Of a stretch of DNA of 9,851 nucleotides, positions 6,320-9,851 are shown one piece after another; position 1 is the stretch's first letter; the number at the start of each line of letters is the position of its first letter. The position numbers and the translations under genes were made by a program. The DNA is taken from positions 1-9,851 of the forward strand of contig JAEUMA010000676.1 in NCBI GenBank assembly GCA_016793565.1. The letters run 5' to 3'. Origin of the DNA: Rhizobiaceae bacterium. GTDB lineage: Bacteria > Pseudomonadota > Alphaproteobacteria > Rhizobiales > Rhizobiaceae. The notes under the pieces are model-generated. The model saw only the letters and a program-made list of their open reading frames with translations. It was not told where the DNA came from and did no database searches.

Positions 6320-7459
6320 TCACCTCTTCACGCGCATGGTGGCTCCGGGAACGGCGGCCTCGATCGCCTTCTTTATCAGGCTAGGCAATGCCTCGCCGGG
6401 AATCTCTTCAGCCGGCACCCAGCGATGGCCCGGCGGGGCCCTGCCGGCTACGCCGGACGCCGCAAAGACCTCCAGGTCCAGGGTAAAGTGGGTGAAAACG
6501 TGGCTGACGGTGCCCGCCCGCCGCCATGCCGCCGCGAAAGGCGCGGCCGAAACGTCCGTCGCGCCGTCCGCGCGGGCGCCCCAGCCGGTGGTCGGCACTT
6601 CGGTCATGCCGCCTAGCATGCCTTTCGGCGGGCGTGTGCGCATCAGCATCGCGCCGTCGGTGCGCAGGGCTACGAAGGCAGCCCCGCGCCGGTGCGGGCG
6701 GGGCGCCTTCTCCGCCTTGATCGGATAGAGCTCTGGATCGCCTGCTTCCAGCGCGGCGCACCCTGTGTTCAGCGGGCACAGCATGCAGCGCGGCCGGCGC
6801 GGGGTGCAGATCGTCGCGCCCAGATCCATCATCGCCTGCGCGAAGTCGCCCGGCCGGCGCTGCGGCGTCATTTCCGCCATGATTTCCCGCATCTGTGACT
6901 TCGCGGCGGGCAGCGGCGTGTCGATGCGCGCCAGCCGCGCTACGACGCGTTCGACATTGGCATCCACAACCGCGGCGGGCCGATCGAAGGCGATCGCCGC
7001 TATGGCTGCTGCCGTATAGGTACCGACGCCCGGAAGCTCGCGCAGCGTTTCCTCGCTGTCGGGAAAGTGCCCGCCGAGCTTGCCCGCGACATGGTCGGCG
7101 CAGGCCTTGAGGTTGCGTGCGCGCGAATAGTAGCCGAGACCGGCCCAGGCCCGCATGATATCGTCGTTGGACGCCGCGGCGAGATCGCCTACCGTGGGCC
7201 ATCGCTCGGTGAAGGCGGCGAAATAGCGTTTGACGGCTTCGACGGTGGTCTGCTGAAGCATCACCTCCGACAGCCAGACGCGATAGGGGTCGGGTCTTAC
7301 GCCGGCCGCTAGCCGGGCAGGTGGGGTTCGCCACGGCAGTTCGCGATGGTGCCGGTCGTACCAGGCCAGCAGTCGTTCGGCCACGGCGAACGGCCGATTG
7401 CCTTCGCCCGCGGCGGCTGGCATGGCTGGACCGGGGTGGCGGGAGGCTTGCTTCGGCAT
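6320..7459 (-). CDS. mutY: A/G-specific adenine glycosylase MutY
   Basis: Removes adenine mispaired with 8-oxoguanine (or G), preventing G:C to T:A mutation. The 379-residue protein has every expected element. Catalytic Glu65 lies in WLSEVMLQQT. The helix-hairpin-helix ELPGVGTYTA is at 141-150 and catalytic Asp166 is in VVDANVERV. The iron-sulfur ligands Cys218, Cys225, Cys228 and Cys234 have the C-x6-C-x2-C-x5-C spacing. The C-terminal NUDIX-like 8-oxoG recognition domain (about 255-370) includes LGGMTEVP and the loop HVFTHF at 320-325. The ATG at 7459 has a weak GAAG seven bases upstream. A second ATG at 7423 (residue 13) has no visible ribosome binding site but keeps the whole enzyme. It heads a minus-strand operon with the HAD and SnoaL-like genes and is divergent from the dciA-like gene, with only 15 nt between start codons. 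Confidence 0.97.
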   Translation of the reverse strand: MPKQASRHPGPAMPAAAGEGNRPFAVAERLLAWYDRHHRELPWRTPPARLAAGVRPDPYRVWLSEVMLQQTTVEAVKRYFAAFTERWPTVGDLAAASNDDIMRAWAGLGYYSRARNLKACADHVAGKLGGHFPDSEETLRELPGVGTYTAAAIAAIAFDRPAAVVDANVERVVARLARIDTPLPAAKSQMREIMAEMTPQRRPGDFAQAMMDLGATICTPRRPRCMLCPLNTGCAALEAGDPELYPIKAEKAPRPHRRGAAFVALRTDGAMLMRTRPPKGMLGGMTEVPTTGWGARADGATDVSAAPFAAAWRRAGTVSHVFTHFTLDLEVFAASGVAGRAPPGHRWVPAEEIPGEALPSLIKKAIEAAVPGATMRVKR

Positions 7460-7474
7460 CGGGAGACTTCAGAC
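7460..7474. promoter_or_regulatory. 15-nt divergent gap between mutY and dciA-like starts, with dciA-like ribosome binding site
   Basis: GGGAG at 7461-7465 lies 9 nt before the ATG at 7475 and supports that start. The gap is too short to hold two promoters, so each gene's promoter must lie in the other's 5' coding region, or the mutY start is the inner ATG at 7423. No convincing -10/-35 pair was identified. Confidence 0.4.
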
Positions 7475-7969
7475 ATGGCAGGGAATTGGGACAACCGCAA
7501 TCCCGTCGCGGTCAGCGACCTCACCGACGCCATCATCGACCCGGTGCTGCGCCGGCGCACCGGTCTTTCGGTGGCGCTCGTGCAGTCCTGGGAGGAAATC
7601 GTCGGGCCGAGGCTGGCCGCGTCCTCCAGGCCGGAACGCATCCGCTGGCCGCGCCGGGTCGGCGAGGACGATCCGTTCGAGCCCGCTGTGCTCGTCATCG
7701 CCTGCTCCGGCGTCTCGGCGCTGCACCTGCAGCACGAAACGGCGGAGGTGCTGTCCCGCGTCAACGCCTTTCTCGGCTACCAGGCCATCGGCCGCATTCG
7801 TATCGAGCAGAAGCCGGTGGCCGACACGTCGCGCAAGCCGGCGCTCCCGCCGAGAAGCCTGACGGAACCGGAAAGGACCTTTCTCGACAGGACCGTCGGA
7901 GCGATCGAGGACGACGGGCTGCGCGCCTCGCTTGAAAGGCTGGGCGCCACCATCCTCACGCGGCGTTGA
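7475..7969 (+). CDS. DUF721 / DciA-like protein, probable replicative helicase loader
   Basis: A 164-residue protein with the DUF721 signature near residues 36-58: VQSWEEIVGPRLAASSRPERIRW, in which Trp39, Gly44-Pro45 and Ser50-Ser51 are typical. It is followed by AVLVIACSGVSALHLQHET and an RIRIEQKP strand. The C-terminal part (about 125-164) looks helical and charged. DUF721 proteins of the DciA type bind and load the replicative helicase DnaB in bacteria that lack DnaC or DnaI; that role here is inferred from the family. The start is set at 7475 by GGGAG nine bases upstream. The frame is open back to 7346 but that overlaps mutY on the other strand. It is followed by the DsbA-like gene and smc, all on the same strand. 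No signal peptide; cytoplasmic. Alphaproteobacterial DUF721 proteins differ from the best-studied DciAs, so the function is less certain than the family. Confidence 0.85.
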   Translation: MAGNWDNRNPVAVSDLTDAIIDPVLRRRTGLSVALVQSWEEIVGPRLAASSRPERIRWPRRVGEDDPFEPAVLVIACSGVSALHLQHETAEVLSRVNAFLGYQAIGRIRIEQKPVADTSRKPALPPRSLTEPERTFLDRTVGAIEDDGLRASLERLGATILTRR

Positions 7970-7995
7970 GCCGGATGCGTTTCTCGCGCATTCGT

Positions 7996-8024
7996 GATCG
8001 TCGCGGAGCCGCGAGATCGTTTGT
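7996..8024 (+). terminator. candidate Rho-independent terminator after the dciA-like gene
   Basis: GATC (7996-7999), a bulged G at 8000 and TCGCG (8001-8005) pair with CGCGA (8010-8014) and GATC (8015-8018) around a GAGC loop. This gives nine base pairs with one bulge. It is followed by GTTTGT, a short T-rich tail. It begins 26 nt after the dciA-like stop. It suggests that the DsbA-like gene has its own promoter in 8025-8111, where I see no clear -10/-35 pair. The weak T-run limits confidence. Confidence 0.5.
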
Positions 8025-8111
8025 CACGGGCTTGGGAATGCCGTAATGCCCGGGCAAGCTCGCCAATATGCTGGCTGGCGTGCACAGTAGCCAAATTCCT
8101 GGGTGATTCGC

Positions 8112-8822
8112 ATGGCTGGTACGATCTCGCGCCGCTCCGTTCTCTCCGCGCTGGCTGTTTCGCCGGCCGCGCTATGGCTTGCGTCGTGTAGCGACTCCGG
8201 GGCCGGAACCTCGGCCACCGACGCCGTGACGACCGGTTCCACGACGGCGGATGTGGCGGCGCCCAAATCGGCGGGAACGGTTGACATGGCCAAGCTGCTC
8301 GAAGCCGGCAGCTTGCCCGACAAGGTGCTGGGAAGCGCCGACGCCCCGGTGACGATCGTCGAATACGCCTCGATGACGTGCCCGCACTGCGCCCATTTCC
8401 ACGAAACGACGCTGCCCGAGCTGAAGACGAAGTACATCGACACCGGCAAGGTGCGGCTGATCCTGCGGGAGTTCCCGTTCGATCCACGCGCCGAGGCGGG
8501 CTTCATGCTGGCGCGCTGCTCGAACGACAATTACTTCGCGATGGTCGATGTGCTGTTCAAACAGCAGAAGAATTGGGTAGGGGTGGACGATGCCAAATCG
8601 GCCCTGCTGCAAATCTCCAAGCTGGCGGGTTTTTCACAGGAGAGCTTCGAGGCCTGCTTGACGGACCAGAAGCTTCTGGACGATGTGAGGGCGGTACGAG
8701 ACCGTGGTGCCAAGGATTTCGGGGTGGATTCCACGCCGACCTTCTTCATCAACGGGAACAAGTATCCCGGAGCGATGACGATTGCGGAGATGTCAGCAAT
8801 CATCGACCCGCTGCTGGCGTAG
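8112..8822 (+). CDS. DsbA family thiol:disulfide protein with Tat-like lipoprotein signal
   Basis: A 236-residue thioredoxin-fold protein of the DsbA group. The N-terminus MAGTISRRSVLSALAVS carries a twin-arginine (Arg7-Arg8) before a hydrophobic core that ends in the lipobox-like LASC, with Cys26 as lipid anchor candidate. A Ser/Thr/Ala/Gly linker follows to about residue 50. The active site CPHC is at 90-93, and the cis-proline loop STPTFFING has Pro209. Two more cysteines, 136 and 182, lie in the helical insertion and may pair. The protein probably acts in the periplasm, anchored to the membrane, in disulfide formation, reduction or isomerisation; the direction cannot be read from sequence. 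GGGTGA five bases before the ATG at 8112 fixes this start over the in-frame GTG at 8103. It sits between the dciA-like gene and smc, with a hairpin on each side. Confidence 0.93.
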   Translation: MAGTISRRSVLSALAVSPAALWLASCSDSGAGTSATDAVTTGSTTADVAAPKSAGTVDMAKLLEAGSLPDKVLGSADAPVTIVEYASMTCPHCAHFHETTLPELKTKYIDTGKVRLILREFPFDPRAEAGFMLARCSNDNYFAMVDVLFKQQKNWVGVDDAKSALLQISKLAGFSQESFEACLTDQKLLDDVRAVRDRGAKDFGVDSTPTFFINGNKYPGAMTIAEMSAIIDPLLA

Positions 8823-8834
8823 GCGGCACCCCCT

Positions 8835-8865
8835 GGCCGCGGCATCCGACCGCGGCCCGTTTCCG
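8835..8865 (+). terminator. candidate terminator hairpin between the DsbA-like gene and smc
   Basis: Perfect 8-bp GC-only arms GGCCGCGG (8835-8842) and CCGCGGCC (8850-8857) enclose a 7-nt loop, CATCCGA. They start 12 nt after the DsbA-like stop. The following CGTTTCCG has only three consecutive T, so termination may be partial. It lies 40 nt before the smc start, so smc is transcribed either by read-through or from a promoter not recognised here. Confidence 0.5.
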
Positions 8866-8897
8866 TGTGCGAAAAATCTCCGCTCCGGTAGTTCCGG

Positions 8898-9851
8898 ATG
8901 AAGTTCTCCCGGCTGCGCCTGCTAGGCTTCAAGTCATTCGTGGAGCCGTCCGAATTCGTCATCGACCGAGGCTTGACCGGCGTCGTCGGCCCGAACGGCT
9001 GCGGCAAGTCCAACCTGGTCGAGGCGCTGCGCTGGGTGATGGGCGAAAGCTCTTATAAGAACATGCGCGCGTCCGGAATGGATGACGTCATCTTCTCGGG
9101 ATCGGCCACACGGCCTGCGCGCAACATGGCCGAGGTGGTGCTTTTCCTCGACAATGCCGACCGCACCGCGCCAGCGGCCTTCAACGATGCCGACGAACTC
9201 CAGGTGTCCCGCCGCATCGGTCGCGAGGCGGGATCGGTGTACCGCATCAACGGCAAGGAGGCCCGCGCTCGCGACGTGCAGTTGCTGTTCGCGGACCAGT
9301 CGACCGGCGCGCGTTCGCCCTCGATGGTGGGGCAGGGCCGTATCGGCGAGCTGATTCAGGCCAAGCCGCAGGCGCGCCGTGCGCTGCTGGAGGAGGCGGC
9401 CGGCATATCCGGCCTGCACACTCGCCGCCACGAAGCCGAGTTGCGCCTGCGCGCGGCGGAGCAGAACCTCGAACGCCTGGACGACGTGACCAGCGAACTG
9501 CAGGGGCAGATCGAGAACCTGAAGCGTCAGGCGCGCCAGGCGTCACGCTTCAAGTCGCTGTCGGCCGACATCCGTGCCGCGGAGGCGACGCTGCTGCATC
9601 TGCGCTGGACCATCGCCAAGGCGCAGGCGTCGGAAGCGCAGTCCGCGCTGTCGGCGGCCACCGCGCTGGTCGGCGATCGCGCTTCCCAGCAGATGCAGGC
9701 CGTGAAGGACCAGGCGGTATCGGCCCATCACCTTCCGCAGCTTCGCGATGCCGAGGCCAAGGCGGCGGCCGCCTGGCAGCGCCTGTCCATCGCCAAGGGA
9801 CAGATCGAGGAGGAGGCCGCGCGCGTCGCGGCCCGTCAGGCCGAACTGACG
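8898..9851 (+). CDS. smc: chromosome segregation protein SMC, N-terminal part (cut by window edge)
   Basis: The frame is open for 318 codons from the ATG at 8898 to the right edge; full SMC is about 1150 residues. It begins MKFSRLRLLGFKSFVEPSEF, the standard SMC start. The Walker A motif GPNGCGKS is at 31-38. The Q-loop region SMVGQGRIGELIQAKP has Gln146, followed by RRALLEEAAGISGL at 160-173. From about residue 175 the sequence becomes the Ala/Glu/Arg/Gln-rich heptad pattern of the first coiled-coil arm. SMC is the ATPase core of the condensin-like complex that compacts and segregates the chromosome, normally with ScpA and ScpB, which are not in the window. No strong ribosome binding site is seen; GGTAG six bases upstream is the best candidate. 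The hinge, second arm and Walker B lie outside. Confidence 0.97.
   Translation, partial: MKFSRLRLLGFKSFVEPSEFVIDRGLTGVVGPNGCGKSNLVEALRWVMGESSYKNMRASGMDDVIFSGSATRPARNMAEVVLFLDNADRTAPAAFNDADELQVSRRIGREAGSVYRINGKEARARDVQLLFADQSTGARSPSMVGQGRIGELIQAKPQARRALLEEAAGISGLHTRRHEAELRLRAAEQNLERLDDVTSELQGQIENLKRQARQASRFKSLSADIRAAEATLLHLRWTIAKAQASEAQSALSAATALVGDRASQQMQAVKDQAVSAHHLPQLRDAEAKAAAAWQRLSIAKGQIEEEAARVAARQAELT

Noticed and set aside
6408..7334. Minus-strand ORF of 308 codons in another frame of mutY
   Set aside because: It overlaps complete mutY in the same direction and is Arg/Ala/Gly-rich with no motifs.
8029..8086. Possible inverted repeat GCTTG...CAAGC before the DsbA-like gene as an operator
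   Set aside because: Only five bases pair cleanly, and the inner pairing needs an asymmetric bulge. This is within chance expectation.

Overview
The window reads as core chromosome of a GC-rich alphaproteobacterium. The most likely group is the Hyphomicrobiales (Rhizobiales), perhaps near Mesorhizobium, Aminobacter or Nitratireductor. The best evidence is a full-length CcrM-type GANTC adenine methyltransferase. Supporting signs are the gene order mutY / DUF721 (DciA-like) / DsbA-like / smc and the pair thrC plus an M16 processing-type peptidase. The genus is inference; no rRNA or tRNA gene is present to fix it.

Layout. (1) Positions 1-2607, minus strand: thrC runs directly into an M16 zinc peptidase that leaves the window on the left. 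(2) 2608-3325: a short divergent promoter region, then a plus-strand gene for a small lipoprotein of unknown function. (3) 3343-4029, minus: a HAD phosphatase resembling YieH, convergent with the lipoprotein gene; a small hairpin spans both stop codons. (4) 4030-4209: divergent intergenic region with an AT-richer dyad, a possible ccrM control region. (5) 4210-5343, plus: ccrM. (6) 5346-7459, minus: a tight mutY > HAD hydrolase > SnoaL/NTF2-like operon that ends 2 nt from the ccrM stop. (7) 7475-9851, plus: dciA-like gene, a Tat/lipobox DsbA-like thioredoxin protein, and smc, which leaves the window on the right. Good hairpins follow the dciA-like and dsbA-like genes.

Function. Four genes concern chromosome maintenance: ccrM (cell-cycle methylation), mutY (oxidised-guanine mispair repair), the dciA-like gene (probable replicative-helicase loading) and smc (chromosome segregation). 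The others are housekeeping: threonine synthesis, small-molecule phosphatases, an envelope thiol protein and a peptidase.

I saw no insertion sequence, phage gene, CRISPR array, toxin-antitoxin pair, defence island, tRNA or rRNA. Coding density is very high. I found no convincing undescribed system. The items most worth a second look are the unassigned lipoprotein, the ccrM leader dyad, the divergent mutY/dciA start region and the small SnoaL-like protein tied to mutY.
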